Shown: one piece after another, positions 8,503 through 17,855 of the stretch
Layout of the letters: every line of letters starts with the position of its first letter
Position numbering within the stretch: position 1 is the stretch's first letter
From: an uncultured Lachnospiraceae bacterium
GTDB lineage: Bacteria > Bacillota > Clostridia > Lachnospirales > Lachnospiraceae
Length of the DNA stretch: 37,860 nucleotides
Assembly (NCBI GenBank): GCA_902797025.1
Contig: CADBRN010000069.1
Location: forward strand, 1-37,860
Direction: 5' to 3'
Position numbers and translations under genes: made by a program
The notes under the pieces: generated by a model
Told to the model about the DNA's origin: nothing
The model's input: only the letters and a program-made list of their open reading frames with translations
Databases searched by the model: none

Positions 8503-9567
8503 ATGAGAAAGAGAATTACAGCAATCGCATTGGCCGCGGCGGTGGCAGTTTCATTGGCAGGGTGCGGAGGAACATCCTCCGGAGGATCGTCCGCAGACGC
8601 GGGATCCGTTTCAAAGGGAAGCACCGCTGCTTCAGGATCATCGGTATCATCCGGATCCGCGGCGAATGGCAAAACCATCAGGCTGAGCATGATCGTGAAA
8701 ACGAACGACGAGCATTTTATGAGAGTCAAGGCAGGAGCCGACGGATACTGTGAGGAGCATCCGAATGTATCGGTTGATTACATGGCGCCGACGTCGCAGA
8801 CCTCCTACGATGAGCAGAACAACGCGATTGAGACCGCACTTTCAACGGATGATTATGACGGCTATGTATTTGCGCCGATTCAGGCAGATTCCTGCGCGAC
8901 ACTCTGTCAGAACGCGGAGAAACCGATTGTGGCGGTTGATACGGATTTTCAATCGGACAAGAAACTGTCCTTTATCGGAACCGGAAACGAGAACGCGACA
9001 AGGGAAGGCGCGAAAGCCGCAGTCGAGAAAGTGAAAAAGAGCGGCGTTGACAAGCCGACCGCAGCGGTTATTACCGGCACTCAGGGAGACCCGACCCACG
9101 ACGCGCGGCTGAAAGGGTACAAAGAAGGCGTCGAGGAAGCGGGAGGCGAGGTCGTCGATGTTCAGTATACCGATATGAGCCCGGATCAGGCGGCGCTGGC
9201 CATGGAAGGCCTGATGCAGAAATATCCGGACGGAATCGACATTGTGTTCTCCACAGCGGATGTCTTCGCGATGGCGGCATCCAAGGTGATCAGCGATGCA
9301 GACAGCGAGGCTTTCAACAAGACGCTTCAGTGCGGATTTGACGGAACGAACGCATCCACAAACGCGATCAAGGCAGGAACGATGCAGATGGACATCGCTC
9401 AGAACGGTTACGACATGGGATATAAGGCGGTCGAAGCAGTTGTGAACGCCATCAACGGAGAAAAGATTAAGGAATTTATCGATTCCGGTTATACGATCGT
9501 CGATTCGGACAGTGTCGATGATTACATCCAGAAGCTGAAGGATATGGGATCTTACCAGGAATCATAA
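8503..9567 (+). CDS. Sugar ABC transporter substrate-binding lipoprotein
   Basis: A 354-residue extracytoplasmic binding protein of the ribose/galactose-binding (type 1 periplasmic binding protein) fold. A signal peptide ends in the lipobox L18-A19-G20-C21, so it should be lipid-anchored to the outer face of the membrane. A Gly/Ser-rich linker (about 22-62) precedes the ligand domain. That domain has typical stretches such as Y-D-G-Y-V-F-A-P-I-Q (about 121-130) and the C-terminal D-M-G-Y-K-A-V-E. The ATG at 8503 follows AAGGAGA. No ATPase or permease gene is adjacent, so its transporter must lie elsewhere or it works as a receptor. The upstream operators tie it to the LacI regulator. The ligand is probably a sugar or polyol. 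Confidence 0.92.
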   Translation: MRKRITAIALAAAVAVSLAGCGGTSSGGSSADAGSVSKGSTAASGSSVSSGSAANGKTIRLSMIVKTNDEHFMRVKAGADGYCEEHPNVSVDYMAPTSQTSYDEQNNAIETALSTDDYDGYVFAPIQADSCATLCQNAEKPIVAVDTDFQSDKKLSFIGTGNENATREGAKAAVEKVKKSGVDKPTAAVITGTQGDPTHDARLKGYKEGVEEAGGEVVDVQYTDMSPDQAALAMEGLMQKYPDGIDIVFSTADVFAMAASKVISDADSEAFNKTLQCGFDGTNASTNAIKAGTMQMDIAQNGYDMGYKAVEAVVNAINGEKIKEFIDSGYTIVDSDSVDDYIQKLKDMGSYQES

Positions 9568-9647
9568 ACACAGAGCAGTTCAGAGTGTTCCGGGAGACCG
9601 GTTTTGCAGTAGCTTATTTACAGTACCGTTTCATTAAAGTTGAAAGA

Positions 9648-9690
9648 GCGAAAGCACCTCGGTTTTCATAACGCCATCGGTGCCTTTCGC
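9648..9690 (+). promoter_or_regulatory. Intercistronic stem-loop before the oxidoreductase gene
   Basis: GCGAAAGCACC (9648-9658) pairs with GGTGCCTTTCGC (9679-9690), leaving one bulged G. It ends a few bases before the ribosome site of the next gene and has no T-run. An mRNA stability element or translational control hairpin is more likely than a terminator. Confidence 0.45.
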
Positions 9691-9710
9691 CGGAAAGGTG
9701 GATAATAAAA

Positions 9711-10907
9711 ATGAACATTGGTGAGAAAAAAATTGACAGACCGTACAGATGGGGAATTGTCGGCGGAGGCCGCACCAGCCAGGTGGGATACAAGCATCGT
9801 CTCGGTGCGCTGATGGACAACACGAATTTTCAGCTTGTAGCGTCTGCGTTTGATGTCGATCCGCAGAGAGCGAAGGATTTCGGAGCAGCTCTGAACATGG
9901 ATGTGAACCGGTGTTATCCGGATTACAAGACGATGTTTGCGGAGGAGGCAAAGCGCGAGGACGGCGTCGAGGCGGTCGATATCGCTACGCCGAACTTCCT
10001 TCATTTCGAGGTCTGCAAGGCGGCGCTGGAAGCCGGCCTGCATGTGATCTGCGAAAAACCGCTGTTTTTTACCGTCAAAGAGGGTGAGGAAATCAGGGCA
10101 CTGGCAAAGAAGATGAACAAGGTGGTCTGTGTCACCTACGGATTTTCCGGGTTCCCGATGCTGCTCCAGATGAGAGCGATGATCGAAAAAGGAATGATCG
10201 GAAAAGTGAATATGGTCGATCTTCGCTATACCCACGGTTATGGCTGCAACGCGGAGGCGGATGTGAAGGCGGAGGGTCAGAAATGGAGAGTGAATCCGAA
10301 GAAGGTCGGACGCTCCTTCGTTCTGGGTGATCTTTCCACTCACACGTTCTATATGTCTCAGCTGGTCACCTCTGACATGAAGCTGAAAGAGGTTCTCTGC
10401 GACCGTCAGGCGTTCGTCGGCAGCCGGTATCCGCTGGAGGACAACGCATACGTGCTGATGCGCTATGAGAACGGCGCCGTCGGACGGATGTGGGCGTCCG
10501 CCGTCAACGCGGGTGATATGAGCTCCCAGCACATCCGGATCGTCGGATCCAAAGCATCCCTTGAGTGGAACGACCGGGCGTGCGACACCCTGATCTATGA
10601 GGTTCAGGGGCAGCCGGCGCAGGTGCTCACAAGAGGCGGCGATTATAACGATCCGCTCGCGCAGGAGCAGGAGAGACTTGGCGCGCTTCATTTCGAGGGA
10701 CTTCCGGAGTCCTGGGCAAACCTGTACACGAAATTCGCGCAGGTGATGGCGGCGAAGGACCGCGGCGACGAGGCGTTTATCGAGAACATGATTTATCCGG
10801 ATCTGGATCACGGCATCGACGGAATCCGCTGGATCAACGCGTGCGCGAAGTCCGCAGATGAAGGTTGCGTATGGACCGATTTCTACGGTGACAATGATCT
10901 GGACTGA
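9711..10907 (+). CDS. Gfo/Idh/MocA-family NAD(P)-dependent oxidoreductase
   Basis: A 398-residue cytoplasmic dehydrogenase. The N-terminal Rossmann fold carries G-I-V-G-G-G (about 14-19), and the family signature E115-K116-P117 contains the conserved catalytic-region lysine. The C-terminal half is the beta-sheet substrate domain, with D-L-S-T-H-T-F supplying the usual histidine. Such enzymes oxidise or reduce sugars, inositols or sugar derivatives. It follows the binding protein by 143 nt and precedes a sugar isomerase, an arrangement seen in inositol and rare-sugar catabolic clusters. The ribosome site GAAAGGTGG lies about 10 nt before the ATG. The exact substrate cannot be assigned. Confidence 0.93.
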   Translation: MNIGEKKIDRPYRWGIVGGGRTSQVGYKHRLGALMDNTNFQLVASAFDVDPQRAKDFGAALNMDVNRCYPDYKTMFAEEAKREDGVEAVDIATPNFLHFEVCKAALEAGLHVICEKPLFFTVKEGEEIRALAKKMNKVVCVTYGFSGFPMLLQMRAMIEKGMIGKVNMVDLRYTHGYGCNAEADVKAEGQKWRVNPKKVGRSFVLGDLSTHTFYMSQLVTSDMKLKEVLCDRQAFVGSRYPLEDNAYVLMRYENGAVGRMWASAVNAGDMSSQHIRIVGSKASLEWNDRACDTLIYEVQGQPAQVLTRGGDYNDPLAQEQERLGALHFEGLPESWANLYTKFAQVMAAKDRGDEAFIENMIYPDLDHGIDGIRWINACAKSADEGCVWTDFYGDNDLD

Positions 10908-10972
10908 TCCGGGGATAAAACGACAACGGATGACAATGGATCACATTTCATATCAGAAAGGATAAAGCTACG

Positions 10973-11938
10973 ATGAAACTTGGAATCTGCACAGATGTAT
11001 TTGGAAGAATTCCCTTCACCGAGATGCTGGATCGGGTCGTTTCGTACGGCCTGGACGCGATCGAGCTGACTGCAGGCGGATGGGGCGGATGCTTTTTCAT
11101 CCCGTCGGCGGAGGAACTGATTCGGGATGAGACGAAGCGCAATGCGTTCAAGGCTGAGATCGATAAGCGGGGGCTTGCGATTTCCGCACTGAACTGCTCC
11201 GGAAATCCCCTTGTAAACGCACCGATGGGAAGAGCGCACAGCAAGACCATGCATGATACCGTCGAGCTCGCGGGACTGCTGGGTGTAGACACCATCGTCT
11301 GTATGTCCGGCCTTCCGGAAGGTGCTCCGGGGGACACCACCCCGAACTGGCTGACCTCAACGGTCTCCTGGCCAGAATACGACGGATTTAACTACATGGT
11401 CGAAGCTGAGAAGTATCAGTGGAAAAAAGCGGCACAGTGGTGGACGGAATTTTGCCGGTTCGCGAAAAAGAACGGGGTAAAAAAGATCGCCATCGAGGAA
11501 TTCCCGGGTGCGCTCGTATATAATGTGCGCACATTCAGAAAACTCTGCGAGGTCGTGGGACCGGATTCCGATGTGCTCGGGCTGAACCTCGACCCGTCCC
11601 ATATGATGGTGATGGGTGCGGATCCGATCGCGGCGGCGAGAGCCCTCGGAGATAAGATCTTCTATGTACACGGAAAAGACGCCCGCATCGAGCGGGGGAT
11701 CGCCGATGTAGACGGCCTTCCGGAGACTCTTCCGGTAACGGAGTCCGCGAAGCGGACCTGGAATTATGTGGCGGTCGGATGTGGAAAGGATCTGAAATGG
11801 TGGAAAGAATTTTTCTCCGTTGTTCACATGATGGGCTACGACGGCTATGTGTCTCTTGAGATGGAAGATCTTACGATGAGCGTAGAAGCCGGGCTTCAAA
11901 CTTCTATCGATTCCCTGAAAATGACCATCAGCAGATAA
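10973..11938 (+). CDS. Sugar phosphate isomerase/epimerase (xylose-isomerase-like TIM barrel)
   Basis: A 321-residue protein of the AP-endonuclease-2/xylose-isomerase-like superfamily. These use a divalent metal to isomerise or epimerise keto/aldo sugars, or to dehydrate keto-inositols. Metal-site-like positions are visible: E in I-A-I-E-E-F-P (about residue 178), D and H in N-L-D-P-S-H (about 205-210), H in Y-V-H-G-K-D (about 230) and E in S-L-E-M-E-D (about 300). It is the last gene of the sugar cluster and probably acts on the product of the preceding dehydrogenase. The ATG follows AGAAAGGA. An efficient terminator follows. Confidence 0.9.
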   Translation: MKLGICTDVFGRIPFTEMLDRVVSYGLDAIELTAGGWGGCFFIPSAEELIRDETKRNAFKAEIDKRGLAISALNCSGNPLVNAPMGRAHSKTMHDTVELAGLLGVDTIVCMSGLPEGAPGDTTPNWLTSTVSWPEYDGFNYMVEAEKYQWKKAAQWWTEFCRFAKKNGVKKIAIEEFPGALVYNVRTFRKLCEVVGPDSDVLGLNLDPSHMMVMGADPIAAARALGDKIFYVHGKDARIERGIADVDGLPETLPVTESAKRTWNYVAVGCGKDLKWWKEFFSVVHMMGYDGYVSLEMEDLTMSVEAGLQTSIDSLKMTISR

Positions 11939-11966
11939 TAGAACAGGATTCCTTCTTGTCACTGTA

Positions 11967-12022
11967 AGCGGGGCGGATTCGGCGCAGGCCGGATCCGCCC
12001 CGCTGTCTCAATCTGGTTTTTT
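11967..12022 (+). terminator. Intrinsic terminator after the sugar cluster
   Basis: A perfect 12-bp GC-rich stem (AGCGGGGCGGAT, 11967-11978, with 11993-12004) has a 14-nt loop. A T7 run lies at 12016-12022. Confidence 0.8.
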
Positions 12023-12024
12023 TA

Positions 12025-12053
12025 TTGAAATCTCAGAACACATGAAGTATCAT
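12025..12053 (+). promoter_or_regulatory. Promoter of the leuB-ilvD-ilvB operon
   Basis: TTGAAA, a 17-nt spacer, then TATCAT, each one base from consensus. It starts 2 nt after the T-run of the previous terminator. The predicted leader is about 80 nt, too short for a T-box, and I see no leader peptide or attenuator. Confidence 0.75.
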
Positions 12054-12139
12054 GGGTATTAACGTTTTATAAAGAAATATTTTTGCTGATTCGGCAAAAT
12101 AGTTTATGAACGGCAATCGTTCAGTAAGGAAGGTTGAAA

Positions 12140-13222
12140 ATGGACGCAAAAATCGGATTGATCCGCGGCGACGGCATCGGGCCGGAAATTGTCACGGAAG
12201 CGAAAAAAGTTCTCGATCGGGTTTGTGAGAAATACGGTCACACGTTTGATTATCAGGAGCTGCTGCTCGGCGGCGCTTCGATCGACGCATACGGCGTACC
12301 GCTCACGGACGAGACGGTCGCGGCGGCAAAAACGTGCGATGCGGTTCTGATGGGCTCGATCGGAGGAGACGCGAAAACATCTCCCTGGTACAAGCTGGAG
12401 CCGTCGAAGCGGCCGGAGGCGGGACTTCTCGGGATCCGCAAGGCACTGGGACTGTTCGCAAACCTGCGTCCGGCGAAACTTTACATGGAACTGCGCGACG
12501 CGTGCCCGCTGCACGACCGGGTGATCCCGGACGGATTTGACCTGATCATTGTCCGTGAGCTGACGGGCGGTCTGTACTTCGGAGAGCGGAAGACCTTCAC
12601 GGAGAACGGCAAGGTAACGGCCATTGATACGTTAAAATACAATGAAGATGAGATCCGCAGAATCGCGGTCCGCGCGTTTGAGATCGCGGAGAAAAGAAGA
12701 AAGAAAGTGACGAGCGTCGACAAGGCGAATGTTCTGGATTCCTCCCGGCTGTGGAGAAAGATCGTCGCGGAAGTGTCCCGCGACTATCCGGATGTCACGC
12801 TGGAGAATATGCTCGTCGACAACTGTGCGATGCAGCTCGTCAAGGATCCCGGGCAGTTCGACGTCATTCTGACCGAGAATATGTTCGGAGACATCCTGTC
12901 GGATGAGGCGAGCATGATCACGGGATCCATCGGGATGCTTTCTTCGGCAAGTCTGAATGAGACGAAATTCGGCCTCTATGAGCCCAGCGGCGGTTCTGCG
13001 CCGGATATCGCCGGAACAGGAAAGGCAAATCCGATCGCGACGATACTTTCCGCGGCGATGATGCTTCGCTTCTCACTTGATCTCGAGAAGGAAGCGGATG
13101 CGGTCGAGGCCGCGGTGCAGCAGGTGATGACCGCCGGGTACCGTACCTTTGATATTATGGCGGATGGCTGCACCAGGGTCAGCACGGCGGAGATGGGTGA
13201 CGCGATCGCGGAGCGGGTCTGA
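12140..13222 (+). CDS. leuB: 3-isopropylmalate dehydrogenase
   Basis: A 360-residue NAD-dependent beta-decarboxylating dehydrogenase. It converts 3-isopropylmalate to 2-oxoisocaproate in leucine synthesis. The start has the family's G-D-G-I-G-P-E-I. The metal/substrate region reads D-N-C-A-M-Q-L, followed by [12 protein letters not shown]. The C-terminal NAD loop contains [11 protein letters not shown]. The ATG at 12140 has AAGGAAGG 6 nt upstream; the in-frame TTG two codons earlier is rejected on spacing. It leads an operon with ilvD and ilvB. leuA and leuCD are not in the window. Confidence 0.97.
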   Translation: MDAKIGLIRGDGIGPEIVTEAKKVLDRVCEKYGHTFDYQELLLGGASIDAYGVPLTDETVAAAKTCDAVLMGSIGGDAKTSPWYKLEPSKRPEAGLLGIRKALGLFANLRPAKLYMELRDACPLHDRVIPDGFDLIIVRELTGGLYFGERKTFTENGKVTAIDTLKYNEDEIRRIAVRAFEIAEKRRKKVTSVDKANVLDSSRLWRKIVAEVSRDYPDVTLENMLVDNCAMQLVKDPGQFDVILTENMFGDILSDEASMITGSIGMLSSASLNETKFGLYEPSGGSAPDIAGTGKANPIATILSAAMMLRFSLDLEKEADAVEAAVQQVMTAGYRTFDIMADGCTRVSTAEMGDAIAERV

Positions 13223-13285
13223 ACGCTTTTTGATTCCAGTATCCGTATTCAGAGGCGGGAAAAACCGGAAAGGAGACAGTACAAC

Positions 13286-14956
13286 ATGAGAAGTGATGTA
13301 ACAAGAAAGGGAATGCAGCAGGCTCCCCACAGAAGTCTGTTTAACGCACTCGGAATGACTGAGGAGGAGATGGAACGGCCGCTCATCGGCATTGTTTCCT
13401 CATACAATGAGATCGTACCGGGTCATATGAATCTGGATAAGATCGCGGAAGCGGTAAAACTCGGCGTGGCGGAGGCGGGCGGAACTCCCGTCGTCTTCCC
13501 GGCGATCGCGGTCTGCGACGGCATCGCGATGGGCCACTCCGGCATGAAATATTCGCTTGTCACGAGAGACCTGATCGCGGACTCGACGGAATGTGTGGCG
13601 ATGGCACACCGGTTTGACGGTCTCGTCATGATCCCGAACTGTGACAAGAGCGTTCCGGGAATGCTCATGGCTGCGGCGCGTATCAATATTCCGACTGTAT
13701 TTGTCAGCGGCGGTCCGATGCTCGCAGGTCATGTACACAGAAGAAAGCGCAGCCTTTCCTCGATGTTCGAGGCGGTCGGCGAATACACCGCCGGAAAGAT
13801 TTCAGAGGATGATGTCCGTGATTTTGAAGAAAATGTCTGCCCGACCTGCGGATCCTGTTCCGGTATGTACACCGCGAACAGCATGAACTGCCTGACGGAG
13901 GTGCTCGGCATGGGACTGCGCGGAAACGGCACGATCCCGGCTGTCTATTCGGCGCGTCTGAAGCTCGCGAAGCATGCGGGCATGCAGGTGATGGAGTGCA
14001 TCAAGAAGAATATCCTTCCGCGTGACGTCATGACGAAGGACGCATTTCTGAACGCGCTGACCGTCGATATGGCGCTCGGCTGCTCCACAAATACGATGCT
14101 GCATCTTCCGGCGATCGCGCACGAGGCAGGATTTGACTTTGAGGCGGAGCTGGCGAATGAGCTGAGCGAGAAGACGCCGAACCTCTGCCATCTGGCGCCG
14201 GCGGGTCCGCATTACATTGAGGAGCTGAATGAAGCAGGCGGTATCTATGCCGTTATGAATGAACTCGCGTCTCTCAATCTGCTTCATCTGGACTGCATGA
14301 CAGTGACCGGGAAAACCGTCGGTGAGAATATCAAAGGCGTGGTCAACCGTGATACGGATGTGATCCGTCCGGTCGACAATCCGTACATGAAGACCGGTGG
14401 AATTGCAGTTCTGAAGGGTAATCTGGCACCCGATACCGCAGTCGTAAAACGCTCTGCGGTTGTGCCGGAGATGATGGTTCACGAGGGACCGGCCCGTGTA
14501 TTTGACTGCGAGGAGGACGCGATTGACGCGATCAAGAGTGGAAAAATCGTCGCGGGAGACGTCGTCGTCATCCGCTACGAGGGTCCGAAGGGCGGTCCCG
14601 GAATGAGAGAGATGCTGAATCCGACCTCTGCGATCGCAGGGATGGGACTGGGAAGCTCAGTGGCGCTGATCACGGACGGACGCTTCTCCGGAGCCTCCAG
14701 AGGCGCTTCAATCGGTCATGTAAGTCCGGAGGCGGCTGTCGGCGGACCGATCGCGCTTGTTGAAGAAGGTGACATGATCTCCATCGATATCCCGAATTAC
14801 AAACTTGAGCTGAAGGTCAGCGATGAGGAGCTGGAACGGCGCCGCGCGGCCTGGAAGCCGAAGGAGCCGAATGTCACGACCGGTTATCTCGCACGCTACG
14901 CAAGCCTCGTCTCGAGTGCGAACCGGGGGGCAATTCTGAATCAGAGCGGGAAATAA
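13286..14956 (+). CDS. ilvD: Dihydroxy-acid dehydratase
   Basis: A 556-residue iron-sulfur dehydratase making 2-oxoisovalerate and 2-oxo-3-methylvalerate for valine, isoleucine and leucine synthesis. Conserved cysteines are visible: C119 in N-C-D-K-S-V-P-G, and C185, C188 and C191 in [11 protein letters not shown]. The segment aligned with the first cluster cysteine of plant/cyanobacterial [2Fe-2S] enzymes reads I-V-P-G-H-M-N-L with no cysteine, like the oxygen-sensitive E. coli enzyme. A [4Fe-4S] cluster is therefore likely (inference). AAGGAGA lies 9 nt before the ATG. It sits between leuB (63 nt) and ilvB (32 nt). Confidence 0.97.
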   Translation: MRSDVTRKGMQQAPHRSLFNALGMTEEEMERPLIGIVSSYNEIVPGHMNLDKIAEAVKLGVAEAGGTPVVFPAIAVCDGIAMGHSGMKYSLVTRDLIADSTECVAMAHRFDGLVMIPNCDKSVPGMLMAAARINIPTVFVSGGPMLAGHVHRRKRSLSSMFEAVGEYTAGKISEDDVRDFEENVCPTCGSCSGMYTANSMNCLTEVLGMGLRGNGTIPAVYSARLKLAKHAGMQVMECIKKNILPRDVMTKDAFLNALTVDMALGCSTNTMLHLPAIAHEAGFDFEAELANELSEKTPNLCHLAPAGPHYIEELNEAGGIYAVMNELASLNLLHLDCMTVTGKTVGENIKGVVNRDTDVIRPVDNPYMKTGGIAVLKGNLAPDTAVVKRSAVVPEMMVHEGPARVFDCEEDAIDAIKSGKIVAGDVVVIRYEGPKGGPGMREMLNPTSAIAGMGLGSSVALITDGRFSGASRGASIGHVSPEAAVGGPIALVEEGDMISIDIPNYKLELKVSDEELERRRAAWKPKEPNVTTGYLARYASLVSSANRGAILNQSGK

Positions 14957-14988
14957 AGACAATACAAAGTACGGAGAGGAAGAGTAGG

Positions 14989-16674
14989 ATGCAGTTAAAC
15001 GGTTCACAGATCATCATCGAATGTCTGAAAGAGCAGGGCGTCGACACCGTGTTCGGATATCCGGGCGGTGCGATCCTGAATGTCTATGATGAACTCTATA
15101 AACACCCGGAGATCCGCCATGTGCTGACGTCTCATGAGCAGGGCGCGTCGCATGCGGCGGACGGTTATGCGAGAACGACCGGGAAGGTCGGCGTCTGTAT
15201 GGCGACGAGCGGCCCGGGCGCGACAAATCTGGTGACGGGCATCGCGACGGCGTACATGGATTCGGTCCCGATCGTCGCGATCACGGCGAATGTCTCGAAA
15301 GGACTGCTGGGACGCGACAGCTTCCAGGAGGTCGATATCGCGGGCATCACGATGCCGGTCACAAAATACAGCATGATCGTAAAAGACATCACGAAACTTG
15401 CGGATTCGATCCGCCGGGCGTTCACCATCGCGAAGAGTGGGCGTCCCGGCCCGGTTCTCGTGGATGTCACGAAGGATGTCACCGCAGGAACCTGTGAGTA
15501 TGTGAGAAAGGATCCGGAAAAAATCGGGCCGGTGACGGATACGATTCGTGACGAAGACATCGATCGGGCAGTGGATCTGATTAATCATGCGAAGCGCCCG
15601 ATGATTTTCGCGGGCGGCGGCTGCATCATCTCGGAGGCAGAGAAAGAACTTACGGAGCTTGCGCACAGAATCGGGGCGCCGGTCTGCGATTCGCTCATGG
15701 GACAGGGCGCTTTTCCGCAGACGGATGATCTGTACATCGGTATGCTCGGCATGCACGGGACAAAATGTGCGAATCTGACGACGTATGCCTGTGATCTGAT
15801 GATCATACTCGGCGCCCGTTTCTCGGACCGCGATGTGGGAAGTCCGAAAAATTTCGCGAAACAGGCGAAACTTCTTCAGATCGATGTAGATCCGGCCGAG
15901 ATCAATAAAAATGTCGTCGTGGATGCTTCGGTGACGGGGGACATCCGTGCCGTTCTTGACCGGATTCTGCCGCAGATCGAGGAGCACAGAAGCGAAGAGT
16001 GGCATGAGAAGGTAGAGGCCAACAAAAAACTTTCGAGAGACGCCGTCACGGACGCGACGCTGAACGGGCCGTTCATTGTCGACCAGATCTACAAGATCAC
16101 GAAGGGCGACGCGATCATCTGTACGGATGTCGGTCAGCATCAGATGTGGGCGGCTCAGTATTACAAATTCACGAAGCCGCATACATTTATCACTTCCGGC
16201 GGTCTGGGAACGATGGGATACGGCCTCGGCGCCGCGATCGGGGCAAAATTCGGAAATCCTGACAAGACGGTCATCAACATAGCCGGAGACGGATGCTTCC
16301 GCATGAATATGAATGAAATCGCGACGGCGACCCGCTCGGGGGTTCCGGTGATCGAAGTCGTCCTGAATAATCATGTGCTCGGAATGGTTTATCAGTGGCA
16401 GACGTTGTTTTATCAGAAACATTACTCCAACACGATCCTGAACGATCAGGTCGATTTCGTCAAGGTCGCGGAGGCTATGGGGGCGGACGGATACCGCGTG
16501 ACAAAACCGGAGGAATTTGCGCCGGCGCTGAAGAAGGCGATTGAAAGCGGCCGTCCTGCGGTCCTCGACTGCATCATCGCGCCGGAGGACAAGGTCTTTC
16601 CGATGATTCCGGCCGGAAAAGCAAACGGAGAAGTTTTTGACCAGAAGGATTTTGAGGAGCGTCAGAAAGACTGA
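14989..16674 (+). CDS. ilvB: Acetolactate synthase, large (catalytic) subunit
   Basis: A 561-residue thiamine-diphosphate enzyme. It condenses two pyruvates to acetolactate, or pyruvate with 2-oxobutyrate, the first common step of branched-chain amino acid synthesis. The TPP-activating glutamate is E50 (T-S-H-E-Q-G). The cofactor motif runs from A-G-D-G (about 432) to V-L-N-N (about 462). The length and Q-D-x-F-x-E-V-D-I-like segment mark the biosynthetic, FAD-dependent type rather than catabolic AlsS. No ilvN/ilvH regulatory subunit follows, although the enzyme normally needs one for full activity and valine feedback, so it may lie elsewhere. It is the last gene of the operon. Confidence 0.95.
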   Translation: MQLNGSQIIIECLKEQGVDTVFGYPGGAILNVYDELYKHPEIRHVLTSHEQGASHAADGYARTTGKVGVCMATSGPGATNLVTGIATAYMDSVPIVAITANVSKGLLGRDSFQEVDIAGITMPVTKYSMIVKDITKLADSIRRAFTIAKSGRPGPVLVDVTKDVTAGTCEYVRKDPEKIGPVTDTIRDEDIDRAVDLINHAKRPMIFAGGGCIISEAEKELTELAHRIGAPVCDSLMGQGAFPQTDDLYIGMLGMHGTKCANLTTYACDLMIILGARFSDRDVGSPKNFAKQAKLLQIDVDPAEINKNVVVDASVTGDIRAVLDRILPQIEEHRSEEWHEKVEANKKLSRDAVTDATLNGPFIVDQIYKITKGDAIICTDVGQHQMWAAQYYKFTKPHTFITSGGLGTMGYGLGAAIGAKFGNPDKTVINIAGDGCFRMNMNEIATATRSGVPVIEVVLNNHVLGMVYQWQTLFYQKHYSNTILNDQVDFVKVAEAMGADGYRVTKPEEFAPALKKAIESGRPAVLDCIIAPEDKVFPMIPAGKANGEVFDQKDFEERQKD

Positions 16675-16705
16675 ACCGCTGTACGCGGCGGGAAGCGGAT
16701 GAGGC

Positions 16706-16734
16706 TTGCATAAAACGATCCGCTAACCTATAAT
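16706..16734 (+). promoter_or_regulatory. Promoter of the serC-serA operon
   Basis: TTGCAT, a 17-nt spacer, then a perfect TATAAT. The predicted start near 16741 gives a leader of about 32 nt. No convincing terminator separates it from ilvB, so read-through from the branched-chain operon is possible. Confidence 0.82.
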
Positions 16735-16772
16735 GTAAGCGCTGTTTTGAAGTTAGGATGGAGGAAAAGTCA

Positions 16773-17855
16773 GTGAGCAGAGTATATAATTTTTCCGCTG
16801 GGCCGGCGTGCCTTCCGGTAGAGGTACTCAAAGAGGCACAGGAGGAGATGCTTGATTATCGCGGATGCGGTATGTCCGTGATGGAGATGAGCCACAGATC
16901 GGCGATGTTTCAGAATATCATCGACGAGGCGGAGGCGGATCTCCGGGATCTGATGTCGATCCCGGACAATTATAAAGTACTCTTTCTTTCCGGAAGCGCG
17001 CACCATCAGTTTGCACAGGTTCCGATGAACCTGATGAAAAATGGTGTCGCGGATTATATCATCACCGGTAACTGGGCGAAGAAAGCCTGGAAGGAAGCGG
17101 CAAAGTATGGAAAAGCCAACGCGGTCGCCTCTTCCGAGGATAAAAATTTCAGTTATATCCCGGACTGCTCCGATCTTCCGATCGATGAAAATGCAGATTA
17201 CGTTTATATCTGCGAGAATAATACAATCTACGGCACGAAGTACCATAAGCTTCCGAACACAAAGGGCAAGATCCTTGTCTCGGATGCATCGTCCTGCTTC
17301 CTTTCCGAGCCGGTCGACATCACGAAGTACGGCGTCTACTACGGCGGTGTCCAGAAGAACGTCGGACCGGCAGGTATGTGCATCGCGATCGTCCGGGAAG
17401 ATCTGATCACGGATGACGTGCTGCCGTGCACGCCGACGATTATGAAATACAAATCTCAGGCGGACAAGGGATCGCTTTACAACACCCCGAACTGCTGGGA
17501 TATTTATATCTGCGGAAAGGTCTTCAAGTGGATCAAAAAGCTCGGCGGACTGTCGGCGATGAAGGCGATCAACGAGAAGAAGGCGGAAATTCTTTATGAG
17601 TATCTTGATTCCAGCAAGATGTTCCGCGGAACGGTTGCGAAAGAAGACCGGTCTCTGATGAACGTCCCGTTCGTCACAGGCGATAAGGATCTGGATGCGA
17701 AGTTTATCGCCGCCGCGAAGGAAAACGGACTTGAGAATGTCAAGGGACACCGGAGCGTCGGCGGAATGCGCGCGAGCATTTACAACGCGATGCCGGTCGA
17801 GGGCGTAGCAAAGCTGGTTTCCGTCATGAAGCAGTTTGAAGAGGAGAATCTGTGA
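16773..17855 (+). CDS. serC: Phosphoserine aminotransferase
   Basis: A 360-residue class V PLP aminotransferase converting 3-phosphohydroxypyruvate plus glutamate to O-phosphoserine. It begins V-Y-N-F-S-A-G-P as the family does. The PLP lysine is K195 in G-G-V-Q-K-N-V-G-P-A-G. I chose the GTG at 16773 because GGAGG (16760-16764) lies 8 nt upstream and the resulting length is the family norm. The upstream in-frame ATG at 16758 is poorly spaced and actually overlaps the ribosome site. The stop codon overlaps the serA start by one base (TGATG), so the two genes are translationally coupled. Confidence 0.96.
   Translation: MSRVYNFSAGPACLPVEVLKEAQEEMLDYRGCGMSVMEMSHRSAMFQNIIDEAEADLRDLMSIPDNYKVLFLSGSAHHQFAQVPMNLMKNGVADYIITGNWAKKAWKEAAKYGKANAVASSEDKNFSYIPDCSDLPIDENADYVYICENNTIYGTKYHKLPNTKGKILVSDASSCFLSEPVDITKYGVYYGGVQKNVGPAGMCIAIVREDLITDDVLPCTPTIMKYKSQADKGSLYNTPNCWDIYICGKVFKWIKKLGGLSAMKAINEKKAEILYEYLDSSKMFRGTVAKEDRSLMNVPFVTGDKDLDAKFIAAAKENGLENVKGHRSVGGMRASIYNAMPVEGVAKLVSVMKQFEEENL

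Noticed and set aside
9592-9607. GGGAGACCGGTTTTGC as a fourth LacI operator
   Set aside because: Only the ACCGGT core and part of one arm match, and it lies after the binding-protein gene rather than at a promoter.
12054-12139. A T-box or leader-peptide attenuator before leuB
   Set aside because: The leader is about 80 nt, has no T-box core, no leucine/valine codon run and no terminator hairpin.
15004-16422. A 472-codon minus-strand frame opposite ilvB
   Set aside because: It is antisense to a fully conserved enzyme and its translation is low-complexity Arg/His/Asp-rich.
17643-17658. An ACCGGTCTCT sequence inside serC resembling the operator
   Set aside because: It lies in conserved coding sequence and only part of the palindrome matches, so it is best taken as chance.
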